From Methanogenium sp. (lineage in GTDB: Archaea > Halobacteriota > Methanomicrobia > Methanomicrobiales > Methanomicrobiaceae): DNA of 64,000 nt. The notes under the pieces were generated by a model. That model was given only the letters and a program-made list of their open reading frames with translations. It was not told where the DNA came from and did no database searches. The stretch lies in contig JAUVCV010000004.1 in assembly GCA_030595665.1 (NCBI GenBank), positions 1 through 64,000 of the forward strand, written 5' to 3'. Shown here in pieces: positions 34,613 to 42,297 of the stretch (positions are counted from its first letter, which is position 1; every line of letters starts with the position of its first letter). The translations under genes and the position numbers were made by a program.

Positions 34613-35952
34613 AAGTTGAAGTAATTGCTGTCGGCGGGTATAATGAAGTCGGCAGAAATATGACCGCCGTGCGAGTCGGCAAGGAGATTGTCATTTTTGA
34701 CATGGGTCTCCGTCTTGATCAGATAATGATTCACGAGGATGCTGAAGTTGAAAATCTGCATTCCCTTGATTTAATTGAGATGAAAGCAATCCCTGACGAT
34801 ACGATAATGAATACGGTGGAAGGCACTGTTAAGGCGATTGTCTGTACGCATGGTCACCTGGATCATATTGGTGCATTACCGAAACTTGCACACCGGTATG
34901 ATGCACCGATTATTGCTACACCGTATACTGCTGCCCTTATCCGACAGCAAATAGAAGGGGAAAAGCGATTTGTTGTCAACAATAAGGTATTTGAACTTCC
35001 TGCAGGGAAAAAATACCGGTATGAAATATCACAGAACCTGTCTCTTGAATTTATCATCGTACAGCATTCAATCATTGACGCTGCAATGGCTGTCCTGCAC
35101 ACGCCCCGTGGTGCTATTGTATATGCACTTGATTTCAAAATGGACCGGACACCTGTTCTTGGTGAACCCCCCAACATTGCACGCATGCGTGAAGTGGGAA
35201 AAGAGGGAGTCCTTGCACTTATCACCGAGAGTGTGAATGTTAACATGCCCGGACGCTGTCCCAGCGAACGCATTGCTCAGCGTCTTGTCAGGGATGTAAT
35301 GACCTGTTATGAGGACGAAAAATCTGCGATGTTTGTGGGTTCTTTTGCCTCCAATATTGCACGGGTTAAAATGATTGCAGAGTGTGCACATGAAATCGGA
35401 CGAAAGCCTGTCCTTCTTGGTCGTTCAATGGAACGGTATTCATCAACTGCAGAACAGATGAAGCTTGTTGGATTTCCACACGGTACGACAATGCGGGGCA
35501 ACCGCCGTACTGTTGACAAGATGTTCCGTACAATAATGAAGGAAGGAAAAGAGAAATATGTCCCGATTGTCACCGGCAGTCAGGGTGAACCGGGTGCAAT
35601 TCTTACCCGTCTTGCTTCAGGGCAGACACCTTTCAAACTTGAAAAAGGGGATAAGATTCTCTATAGTGCAAGAGTTATTCCGAATCCAATGAATTACGGG
35701 CAGCGGCATACGCAGGAAGTACTTCTTCGTATGAGAGGTGCGCGAATTTTTGAGGATCTTCACGTAAGTGGGCATGCATATCGTGAAGAACATTATGAAG
35801 TTATACACCTGTTCAATCCACAGCATATTATCCCGGCTCACGGTGATATCGATATGACCGGAGGATATCTGAAACTTGCAGAAGAGTGTGGTTATACCCT
35901 GAACAATGATGTCCATCTAATGAGAAACGGGCAGAAATTACTGATTAATTAG
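34609..35952 (+). CDS. rnj: Ribonuclease J, archaeal
   Basis: A 447-residue metallo-beta-lactamase/beta-CASP nuclease expected to degrade or process RNA from the 5' end. It shows IAVGGYNEVGRNMT at the start, the zinc motif CTHGHLDHIGALP, VGSFASNIARV in the beta-CASP domain, IVTGSQGEPGAI, and C-terminal SGHAYREEHYEVI and IPAHGD. It lies within an isoprenoid operon (between idi2 and the prenyl synthase). That arrangement is common in Euryarchaeota but functionally unexplained. The start overlaps the idi2 stop by four bases. Confidence 0.93.
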   Translation: MKVEVIAVGGYNEVGRNMTAVRVGKEIVIFDMGLRLDQIMIHEDAEVENLHSLDLIEMKAIPDDTIMNTVEGTVKAIVCTHGHLDHIGALPKLAHRYDAPIIATPYTAALIRQQIEGEKRFVVNNKVFELPAGKKYRYEISQNLSLEFIIVQHSIIDAAMAVLHTPRGAIVYALDFKMDRTPVLGEPPNIARMREVGKEGVLALITESVNVNMPGRCPSERIAQRLVRDVMTCYEDEKSAMFVGSFASNIARVKMIAECAHEIGRKPVLLGRSMERYSSTAEQMKLVGFPHGTTMRGNRRTVDKMFRTIMKEGKEKYVPIVTGSQGEPGAILTRLASGQTPFKLEKGDKILYSARVIPNPMNYGQRHTQEVLLRMRGARIFEDLHVSGHAYREEHYEVIHLFNPQHIIPAHGDIDMTGGYLKLAEECGYTLNNDVHLMRNGQKLLIN

Positions 35953-35962
35953 GTGAAAAATA

Positions 35963-36928
35963 ATGGATCTTGGTGCATATCTGGAAGATGTTGCTGAACA
36001 AATTGATATTGTTCTTGACCGTGAATTTGGCGCATTGCCGGGAGAACTGAACAGGGCAAGTGCCCATCTCCTTCTTGCCGGGGGGAAGCGTCTGAGGCCT
36101 GCTGTGGTAATGCTTGCTGCAGACCTTGTGCAAAAGGGCCGTTCGCAGGACGTTATGCCTGCTGCACTGGCTCTTGAAATTACCCATACCTTCACCCTTG
36201 TTCATGATGATATCATGGATAAAGATGCAGTTCGTCGTGGTGTTCCTACTGTACATACAAAATGGGATGAACCAACGGCGATTCTTGCAGGGGATGTTCT
36301 CTATGCACACGCCTTTGAGCTGATTTGTGCCGCAATTGCATCCGATATTTCAAAGGTGCGATCGGTGAATGCCCTTGCGAAGGCATGTGCAAATCTCTGT
36401 GAGGGACAGCACATGGATATTCAATTCGAAAACAGAGATGATGTTGACGAAATGGAATATCTTGAGATGGTCTCCAAAAAAACAGGGGTCCTTTATGCCG
36501 CCGCAGCAGCAATTGGCGCCACTCTTGCCGGAGGCAATGTTCAGCAGGTCAATTCACTCTATGAATGGGGACTGAACAGTGGCGTTGCATTTCAGATTCA
36601 GGATGATCTGATAGACCTTATGGCTGACGCGGCAATCAGTGGTAAGGACCGTGCATCAGATCTCCGTGAAGGGAAACAGACACTTGTGGCAATCCTGGCA
36701 AGAGAACGGGGAATTGACCTTACAAAGTATCGTAAACCTACTCTGAGCGAGGCAGAAATTGATGAAGCCATCCGTCTTCTTGAAGAGGCAGGGGTCATAG
36801 CTGATGTCAGAAATGTTGCTTTTGAACGGGTTCTCCGGGCGAAAAAGATGCTCACCATCTTCCCTGATTGCGATGAAAAAGATGTTCTTCTTCAGATAAC
36901 TGATTATTTTGTTTCCAGGGGTTTTTAG
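35963..36928 (+). CDS. idsA: Geranylgeranyl/farnesyl diphosphate synthase (trans-polyprenyl synthetase)
   Basis: The enzyme builds C15-C20 all-trans prenyl diphosphates for archaeal ether lipids. At 321 residues it shows the first aspartate-rich motif within HDDIMDKDAVRRG (DDxxD) and GGKRLRPA upstream. FQIQDDLIDLM supplies the second aspartate motif, followed by GKDRASDLREGKQT. The two residues before the first motif (VH-D) are small, which is compatible with C20 products, but chain length cannot be decided by eye. The gene starts 10 bases after rnj and ends three bases before gltX. Confidence 0.93.
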   Translation: MDLGAYLEDVAEQIDIVLDREFGALPGELNRASAHLLLAGGKRLRPAVVMLAADLVQKGRSQDVMPAALALEITHTFTLVHDDIMDKDAVRRGVPTVHTKWDEPTAILAGDVLYAHAFELICAAIASDISKVRSVNALAKACANLCEGQHMDIQFENRDDVDEMEYLEMVSKKTGVLYAAAAAIGATLAGGNVQQVNSLYEWGLNSGVAFQIQDDLIDLMADAAISGKDRASDLREGKQTLVAILARERGIDLTKYRKPTLSEAEIDEAIRLLEEAGVIADVRNVAFERVLRAKKMLTIFPDCDEKDVLLQITDYFVSRGF

Positions 36929-36931
36929 ACA

Positions 36932-38617
36932 ATGGATGGAGATTCCAGAGATTTTCTCTATAAATATGCGCTCCAGAATGCGGTAATGCACAACAATGTT
37001 CCGAAGGCTGGTGCAGTCCTTGGTGCACTTATGGGAAAACATCCTGAGCTTCGGCCTCATGCACGGGAATATTCCGCACTTCTGGGTGAAATACTGGCCG
37101 AAATAGAAGAGATGAATCCTGATTGCCGCAGGACCCGTCTTGAGTCACTCGCTCCTGAACTGCTCAGGAAAAAAGAGAAAAAGAAGAGAGATACCGGCCT
37201 TCGTCCGCTGGAAAATATAGGGGAAGAGGGCGTTGTTATGCGCTTTGCCCCGAATCCTTCGGGTCCCCTTCACCTTGGTCATTCCCGTGCAGCATACCTG
37301 AATGATTACTATATCAGAAAGTATGGCGGAAAATATATTATCCGGATTGAAGATACCGATCCAAAACGGATAACAGAAGAAAATTATCAGATGCTTCTGT
37401 CTGATGTGGATTGGCTTGGCATTCAGGTAAGTGACATTGTCTACCAGAGTGACAGGATGGATATTTATTATTCATACTGTGAGAAGCTGATTGCAATGGG
37501 CGGTGCGTATCTTTGTACCTGTGATTCTGAAATATTCCGGGATCTGAAAAATCACAAAAAAGTGTGTCCATGCAGAGATCGGAGTATTGAGGAGAATCTC
37601 TCTCTCTGGAAGGACATGCTGGCAGGGATTTATCATGAAGGGCAGATTACCGTCCGGGTAAAGACCGATATTTCTCATCCGGATCCCGCAATGCGTGACT
37701 TTTCCATCTTTAGAATTGTGGAGAGTGTCCCCCATCCCCGGTGCGATGCGCGTGTATATCCTCTGATGAATTTCTCTGTCGCCGTAGACGATCATCTGCT
37801 GGGTATGACCCATGTCATCCGGGGGAAAGACCATATCGCAAATACCCGGAGACAGAAGTTCATCTATGATTATTTTGGATGGGAACAGCCAACATATTTC
37901 CATTATGGACGGATGTCAATCGGAGATATTGTCCTTTCCACGTCAGCAATGAAAGCAGGTATTCTCTCAGGGGAGTATTCTGGCTGGGATGATATTCATC
38001 TTGGTACGCTGAGAGCAATTGCACGGAGAGGTTTTTCTCCTGACGCACTCAGAAATGCAATGGTAGACATTGGAATTGGCCAGACTGATATCAATTTTTC
38101 ATGGGAAAATCTGTATGCAGCAAACAAAGCGATTGTTGATCCAATCGCAAACCGGTATTTTTTTGTTCCGGACCCGGTACTCTGTCATATTCCCAATGTT
38201 TCTGAACATATTGCACACCCATTGAAAAATCCCAATGACGAAACACTGGGAACCCGTTCACTGACGTTTACCGGTGATATTTATCTGCCGCGTGATGAGC
38301 TTGAGGATGGTCGGATGCTCAGGCTCAAAGATCTCTTTAATGTGCGGGTCAAGAACGCTGATGATGGTTTCTCTCTGGAATATCTGGGTGATTCCCTCGA
38401 CGAAGCACGGGCAGAACATGCACAGATTGTTCAGTGGCTTCCAAAGGATATGGCAGTCCGATGTGTGCTCCATACACCTGAGGGTATCATTGAGGGGGTA
38501 TGTGAACCTGATGTCTGTGGTGAGACTGACGTTGTTGTTCAGTTTGAACGGGTAGGGTTTGCACGGATTGACCGTGCATCTGAAACAGATGTTTCAGCGT
38601 ATTTTGCCCACAAATAA
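36932..38617 (+). CDS. gltX: Glutamyl-tRNA synthetase, archaeal type
   Basis: The class I enzyme charges tRNA-Glu and, in archaea lacking GlnRS, mischarges tRNA-Gln for amidation. The 561-residue form has the archaeal N-terminal helical extension (about 100 residues). Its HIGH motif is HLGH at residues 114-117 within FAPNPSGPLHLGHSRAAYLND. The KMSKS counterpart reads LSTSAMKAG, the less lysine-rich archaeal/eukaryal variant. A C-terminal beta-barrel anticodon domain follows. It is the last gene of the isoprenoid operon. Confidence 0.94.
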   Translation: MDGDSRDFLYKYALQNAVMHNNVPKAGAVLGALMGKHPELRPHAREYSALLGEILAEIEEMNPDCRRTRLESLAPELLRKKEKKKRDTGLRPLENIGEEGVVMRFAPNPSGPLHLGHSRAAYLNDYYIRKYGGKYIIRIEDTDPKRITEENYQMLLSDVDWLGIQVSDIVYQSDRMDIYYSYCEKLIAMGGAYLCTCDSEIFRDLKNHKKVCPCRDRSIEENLSLWKDMLAGIYHEGQITVRVKTDISHPDPAMRDFSIFRIVESVPHPRCDARVYPLMNFSVAVDDHLLGMTHVIRGKDHIANTRRQKFIYDYFGWEQPTYFHYGRMSIGDIVLSTSAMKAGILSGEYSGWDDIHLGTLRAIARRGFSPDALRNAMVDIGIGQTDINFSWENLYAANKAIVDPIANRYFFVPDPVLCHIPNVSEHIAHPLKNPNDETLGTRSLTFTGDIYLPRDELEDGRMLRLKDLFNVRVKNADDGFSLEYLGDSLDEARAEHAQIVQWLPKDMAVRCVLHTPEGIIEGVCEPDVCGETDVVVQFERVGFARIDRASETDVSAYFAHK

Positions 38618-38671
38618 TTTTTTCTTTCATCCAAAGACTCATCTCCCTTAAATCCCCATATTTTTAGCAAC

Positions 38672-39634
38672 ATGCCGAATCTAAATATCGCAGTACTCGG
38701 ACCTCATGGGTATGCAAAAAATATCGGTAAATCGGGCACAGAATCTGATATTACATTCATTAATCTGAAAAAAGGAGAAGACACCGTAACGATTATTGAA
38801 CCAACGCGGTATCCTGACAGGCTGGCACCTCTGTATTATGCTGTTGCAATGTCTGATTCTGCATTGCTGGTGATAGATTCGATAACTCCCATGCTGGGTG
38901 AAATGGTTATCATGCTGGATGTCATGGGAATTACGTCAGGTCTGATTGTTCTGCAAAATTATCTGGATAAATCGCAGATTGCACCCCTTATCCGTGGCAC
39001 TGTTCTTGAGGGCTATGACTTTGTGGAAGACGACCCCATTCTTCTTCGCGAGCGTTTCCTTTCCATGGCCGCAGATATCACCTATCCTGTTCCAACTCCG
39101 GAAACCGGGTTTGTGATGATTGATCATGCCTTCAATGTGAAAGGAATTGGTACTGTTGTTCTTGGAAGTGTTGAGAAAGGAACCATTCATCAGCATGATA
39201 TGGTCACGGTTCTCCCCGGGGGGATGACGTGCCAGATTCGTTCGATTCAGAAACATGATGAGGATGCCAAAGAGGCATATCAGACAGACAGGGTCGGACT
39301 GGCGCTGAAAAATATGCCTGCTGAGGACCTTGAACGGGGTATGGTACTGACAACGGATTCATCTATACAGGTAACGTCAGAAGTCAGGGGTACAGCAAAG
39401 GTCGTACGCTTCTGGCCTGAACCACTGCGCGAGGGTCTTGTTGTGCATATTGGTCTGTGGACACAGTTTGTGAACGGGAAGATTACCGCAGTTGAGAATG
39501 ATGCTGACTGGCATACCTGCTCTGTTGTGATTGAACTGGAGAAGGAAATTGCATATCTCCCGGGAGAAAAGGCTGTTATGCATTATCTGGACGGTGGAAA
39601 ACTCCGAATTGTCGGATCAGTAATGCTGGAATGA
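38672..39634 (+). CDS. EF-Tu/SelB-like protein with degenerate G domain
   Basis: The 320-residue protein has the domain layout of a translational GTPase: a G-like domain (1-150) and domain 2 (about 155-230) with IDHAFNVKGIGTVVLGSVEKG, which is most like SelB. A third beta domain follows. The nucleotide motifs are lost. The P-loop region reads GPHGYAKNIGKSGTESD instead of GxxxxGK(S/T) in proper spacing. DTPGH is replaced by IEPTRYPD, and NKxD by QNYLD. GTP hydrolysis is therefore unlikely. Domain 2 and 3 could still bind an aminoacyl-tRNA end. Such paralogues are annotated in methanogens as EF-Tu-like proteins without known function. A short intergenic gap separates it from gltX. Confidence 0.8.
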   Translation: MPNLNIAVLGPHGYAKNIGKSGTESDITFINLKKGEDTVTIIEPTRYPDRLAPLYYAVAMSDSALLVIDSITPMLGEMVIMLDVMGITSGLIVLQNYLDKSQIAPLIRGTVLEGYDFVEDDPILLRERFLSMAADITYPVPTPETGFVMIDHAFNVKGIGTVVLGSVEKGTIHQHDMVTVLPGGMTCQIRSIQKHDEDAKEAYQTDRVGLALKNMPAEDLERGMVLTTDSSIQVTSEVRGTAKVVRFWPEPLREGLVVHIGLWTQFVNGKITAVENDADWHTCSVVIELEKEIAYLPGEKAVMHYLDGGKLRIVGSVMLE

Positions 39635-39664
39635 ATATCTCACAATCGAAAACAAAGAACGACG

Positions 39665-39921
39665 GAAACGGAGGGTCTGCCTCTCCCGGTTTTTGTAACC
39701 ATCTTTTCCACCCTCTTTGCCCCTCTGCGTTGGGGAATAGGGGGGTAAAATGGGCGTATTTTATGATCTTTTTTTCTGCCAAAAAAATACGGCTGTAATG
39801 CCTTTTATTTGCCGAAAATACGATTTATTGCGGATTACCGGGCGGTTGCTATTGGCGGGTATTTTGGGAGGATGTATAGACTGTCCTGACTGAGAACCGG
39901 CCGCTCCGTGCTTCTGTGTGG
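39665..39921 (+). repeat. Dispersed intergenic repeat, copy B
   Basis: This is the first of two tandem copies with a 267-base period (TGCGTTGGGG at 39727 and 39994). The sequence from GGTAAAATGGGCGTATTTTA through TGAGAACCGGCCGCTCC is almost the same in both copies. The inverted copy A lies at 2310-2571. The CGTATTTT ... AAAATACG inverted repeat is kept. Confidence 0.85.
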
Positions 39922-39944
39922 ATGCGTTTTGCCCCCTTTTTTCC

Positions 39945-40190
39945 ACCTTTCTCCACTCTTTTCCTGTCCCTTTTTCCACCCTTTTTGAATCCCTGCGTTG
40001 GGGTATCCGGGGGTAAAATGGGCGTATTTTATGATCTTTTTTTCTGCCAAAAAAATACGGCTGTAATGCCTTTTATTTGCTAAAAATACGATTTATTGCG
40101 GATTATTTGGCGGTCGCTATTGGGGGGTATTTTGGGAGGATGTATAGACTATCTCAACTGAGAACCGGCCGCTCCAGGCTTCTGTGTGGG
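39945..40190 (+). repeat. Dispersed intergenic repeat, copy C
   Basis: The second tandem copy. It shares GGGCGTATTTTATGATC, a TTTTATTTGC(C/T)-AAAATACGATTTATTGCGGATTA region and the GGGAGGATGTATAGACT block with copy B. It differs at scattered positions, such as ATTTGGCGGTCGC for ACCGGGCGGTTGC. Its left flank is pyrimidine-rich with repeated TTTCCACC. Confidence 0.85.
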
Positions 40191-40231
40191 TTGCCTGACT
40201 GCACCCCTGCACTTCCCGGTTATTCCTGACA

Positions 40232-40290
40232 GTGCGTGCTCTTGGACTCAATGTTCCGGGCACTAATAGGATCAGCCGTGAAAAGAGCAA
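40232..40290 (+). pseudogene. Relic of the 3' end of 23S rRNA
   Basis: The sequence GTGCGTGCTCTTGGACTCAA followed by TGTTCCGGGCACTAATAG and GATCAGCC resembles the last 60 or so bases of archaeal 23S rRNA, with its conserved GCACUAA-AGA-C segment and preceding helix. No other 23S sequence and no 5S gene are adjacent. It is therefore probably a displaced fragment. The call rests on remembered 23S 3' ends and needs an alignment. Confidence 0.45.
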
Positions 40291-40372
40291 ATCCCAAAGG
40301 TAAATAACCGTTTTTCCCTTTGAAAGGAAAGGGTGTCATGTTAAGCATTTACCTATTGGGAGTAAATAATAA

Positions 40373-41086
40373 ATGTACATGACTTCCCAATCGGCTATAG
40401 AATCAGATCAGACTATTGCAAAGAAAAATGCCGGGTATTTTGCTGCAGGACTGGTTGAAGACGGAATGGTTGTCGGACTTGGAACCGGATCAACGGTATT
40501 CTATGCAATGGAGATACTCGCTGAAAAAATACGGAATGGGATGAAAATTGTTGGAATTCCTACGTCATATCAGGCAGAGTGCCGGGCGCGTGAATATGGG
40601 ATTCCTCTGGCAACCCTGCATGATTACACCGAACTGGATATTGCAATTGATGGAGCTGATCAGATAGACCCCAAAGGCAATATCATAAAGGGAAGGGGTG
40701 CTGCACAAACTCAGGAACGCTGCGTCGCTTCTGCATCACGTATCTTTGTTGTTGTTGCAGATGCAAGTAAGATGACAGCATGTCTATCAGCACCTGTACC
40801 CGTAGAGGTAATACCGTCTGCTGCTTCACTTGCAGCAAAAAGACTGTGTGAAATGGGTGGTTTTCCTCAGGTGCGCGAAGGAGTGAAAAAAGACGGGCCG
40901 GTGATTACCGACAATGGTAACTGGATTATTGACTGTACGTTCTCAGAGATTACCAGTCCATTATCACTTGAGATTCAAATTAATAATATTCCCGGCGTTC
41001 TGAGCTGTGGTATATTTGCGGAATTTAATGAAAAAATAAAAATAGTTATTGGAAATAAAGAATCAGCTGAAATAATGTCAATTTGA
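40373..41086 (+). CDS. rpiA: Ribose-5-phosphate isomerase A
   Basis: The enzyme interconverts ribose 5-phosphate and ribulose 5-phosphate, supplying nucleotide precursors (in methanogens via the ribulose monophosphate route). The 237-residue protein shows the phosphate-loop GLGTGST at residues 35-41, the catalytic-region DGADQIDP, and IKGRGAAQTQE, with a late KKDGPVITDNGNWIIDC. The ATG at 40373 has GGGAG ten bases ahead; an ATG two codons on is the alternative. It is convergent with the regulator gene and overlaps its end by nine bases. Confidence 0.93.
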   Translation: MYMTSQSAIESDQTIAKKNAGYFAAGLVEDGMVVGLGTGSTVFYAMEILAEKIRNGMKIVGIPTSYQAECRAREYGIPLATLHDYTELDIAIDGADQIDPKGNIIKGRGAAQTQERCVASASRIFVVVADASKMTACLSAPVPVEVIPSAASLAAKRLCEMGGFPQVREGVKKDGPVITDNGNWIIDCTFSEITSPLSLEIQINNIPGVLSCGIFAEFNEKIKIVIGNKESAEIMSI

Positions 41087-41467
41087 AATAGTCTGCTGAT
41101 TCTGAAGATGAATTTTTATCTTTTTAATCAGTTTCAATTGATTTTCAACTTCATCTTGTTTGTTTTTCTCAAGAATATCCATTATTTCACTAATTGATTT
41201 TGACAGACGGTATATTTTTACCGGTCTTCCTTTACTCTCTGCCTTTGATTCCCGGCTTTCAATCCATTCATATTCTTTCAGAGCACGCATGGCGATGCTG
41301 ACTTCCGGCTGGCGAAGATCACTACTGCGTTCAATCTCCCGTGAGGTTGCTTCTTCTGTCATCGCAAGATAGATAAGAACCTTGGCAACATTCCGTTTTA
41401 ACCCAATTTCAGTTAAAAGATCTGAAAATTCTTCGTCTTCTTCGGTGAAGACCATTACTTTTTCCAT
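41078..41467 (-). CDS. Winged-helix transcriptional regulator (TrmB/ArsR-like, archaeal)
   Basis: A small regulator of about 129 residues. The helix-turn-helix region contains NVAKVLIYLAMTEEATSREIERSSDLRQPEVSIAMRAL-type sequence, followed by a wing with the RGPVK-like SKGRPVKIYRL. A C-terminal helix of about 45 residues, rich in Lys, Glu and Gln, probably dimerises it. No ligand domain is present. The start is ambiguous between ATGs at 41473, 41467 and 41455; 41467 has GGTGAG about ten bases upstream. It lies beside tbp and the acetyl-CoA synthetase genes, which makes them candidate targets (inference only). Confidence 0.75.
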   Translation of the reverse strand: MEKVMVFTEEDEEFSDLLTEIGLKRNVAKVLIYLAMTEEATSREIERSSDLRQPEVSIAMRALKEYEWIESRESKAESKGRPVKIYRLSKSISEIMDILEKNKQDEVENQLKLIKKIKIHLQNQQTISN

Positions 41468-41583
41468 TCTCATATTTCTCACCGAGAATACAACTACAAT
41501 TATTCAAAATACTATAAATACATTGGTGTATGTGCTGTTTGGATAACTGCTTGCGAATTGATTAAAAAAATTAATATTAAGGC

Positions 41584-42252
41584 TCAAATCAGGCCCAGAT
41601 TCGAAAGATCTGATAATATTTTATTAACAGCTCCTTTAGCGTCTTCTGGCTGTTTGCCACCGGTAATTATCAGTTTACCTGATCCAAACAGGAGGACAAC
41701 AACTTTTGGTACTTCAAGCCGGTAGACCAGTCCGGGGAATTGTTCCGGCTCGTATTCAATCCTGTCAAGATTAAATCCAACTGCAATTTTATTCAAATTG
41801 ATTGGTGTTCCAAGATCTGCTGATGTAACAATATTCTGAATTTTATATTCAAGATTTTCGTAGATCTCGATATTCAGTTCCCGCAGACGATTTCCCAGAA
41901 TTTCCAAACCCCGTGTGAGGCTGTCAACACTCTTCGCACCGGTAAGCACTACTTTCCCGGAACCAAATACCAGTGCAGCAATCTTTGGATCCTGCATTCG
42001 AAGAACTACGCCAGGAAATCGTTTTTTATTGTATTCAGCATCTTTGATCTGGGAAGATACCACCAGAAGATCAAGAGAATCTGCCACCTTTGCAGATGCA
42101 ACGATATTCTCAATTTTCAAAGTGTCCTCTGGATGGCGTTTCTCCTCAGTTTTCAAAGAGTCCTCTGGATGGTGTTTCTCCTTAATTTTCAAAGAGTTCT
42201 CTGGATGGTTTTTCTCCTCAATTTTCAAAGAGTCCTCTGGATTGCCCTTCAT
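41584..42252 (-). CDS. tbp: TATA-binding protein with 12-residue N-terminal repeats
   Basis: TBP recognises the TATA box and starts assembly of the archaeal preinitiation complex. The two imperfect core repeats are clear: IENIVASAKVADSLDL ... RFPGVVLRM ... FGSGKVVLTGAKS and IQNIVTSADLGTPINL ... QFPGLVYRL ... FGSGKLIITGGK. The full frame gives 222 residues against about 185 in the family. The excess is an N-terminal run of four 12-residue units of the type HPEDSLKIEEK, the last merging into LKIENIV. If a later start were used, only the ordinary TBP would be made, but no ATG lies between the first codon and the core, so the extension appears real. Encoded by an exact 36-bp tandem repeat. Confidence 0.92.
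   Translation of the reverse strand: MKGNPEDSLKIEEKNHPENSLKIKEKHHPEDSLKTEEKRHPEDTLKIENIVASAKVADSLDLLVVSSQIKDAEYNKKRFPGVVLRMQDPKIAALVFGSGKVVLTGAKSVDSLTRGLEILGNRLRELNIEIYENLEYKIQNIVTSADLGTPINLNKIAVGFNLDRIEYEPEQFPGLVYRLEVPKVVVLLFGSGKLIITGGKQPEDAKGAVNKILSDLSNLGLI
42114..42250 (-). repeat. 36-bp tandem repeat within tbp
   Basis: TTTTCAAAG recurs at 42114, 42150, 42186 and 42222, a constant 36-base period. Each unit continues into AGTCCTCTGGATGG and TTTCTCCT with a few substitutions. The 36-base length keeps the reading frame, adding 12 residues per unit. Confidence 0.95.
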
Positions 42253-42297
42253 GTAATGATATAAAAGGGTATATAAAGTATATATATGGTTGCCTGT

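Larger units (their letters stand above)
39635..40372. other. Intergenic stretch with repeats and an rRNA relic
   Basis: No protein gene is supported in this 738-base stretch. Two tandem copies of the dispersed repeat (39665-40190) fill most of it. A 23S-like relic (40232-40290) follows. A CCCTTT/AAAGGG hairpin near 40317-40334 and the rpiA promoter and ribosome binding site GGGAG (40358-40362) come last. The minus-strand 68-, 72- and 71-codon frames starting MAEKKIIKY belong to the repeat. Confidence 0.65.

Noticed and set aside
39576-40050. Small minus-strand proteins beginning MAEKKIIKY
   Set aside because: They are translations of the tandem intergenic repeat; the third copy is interrupted by a stop after about 23 codons and no ribosome binding site is conserved.
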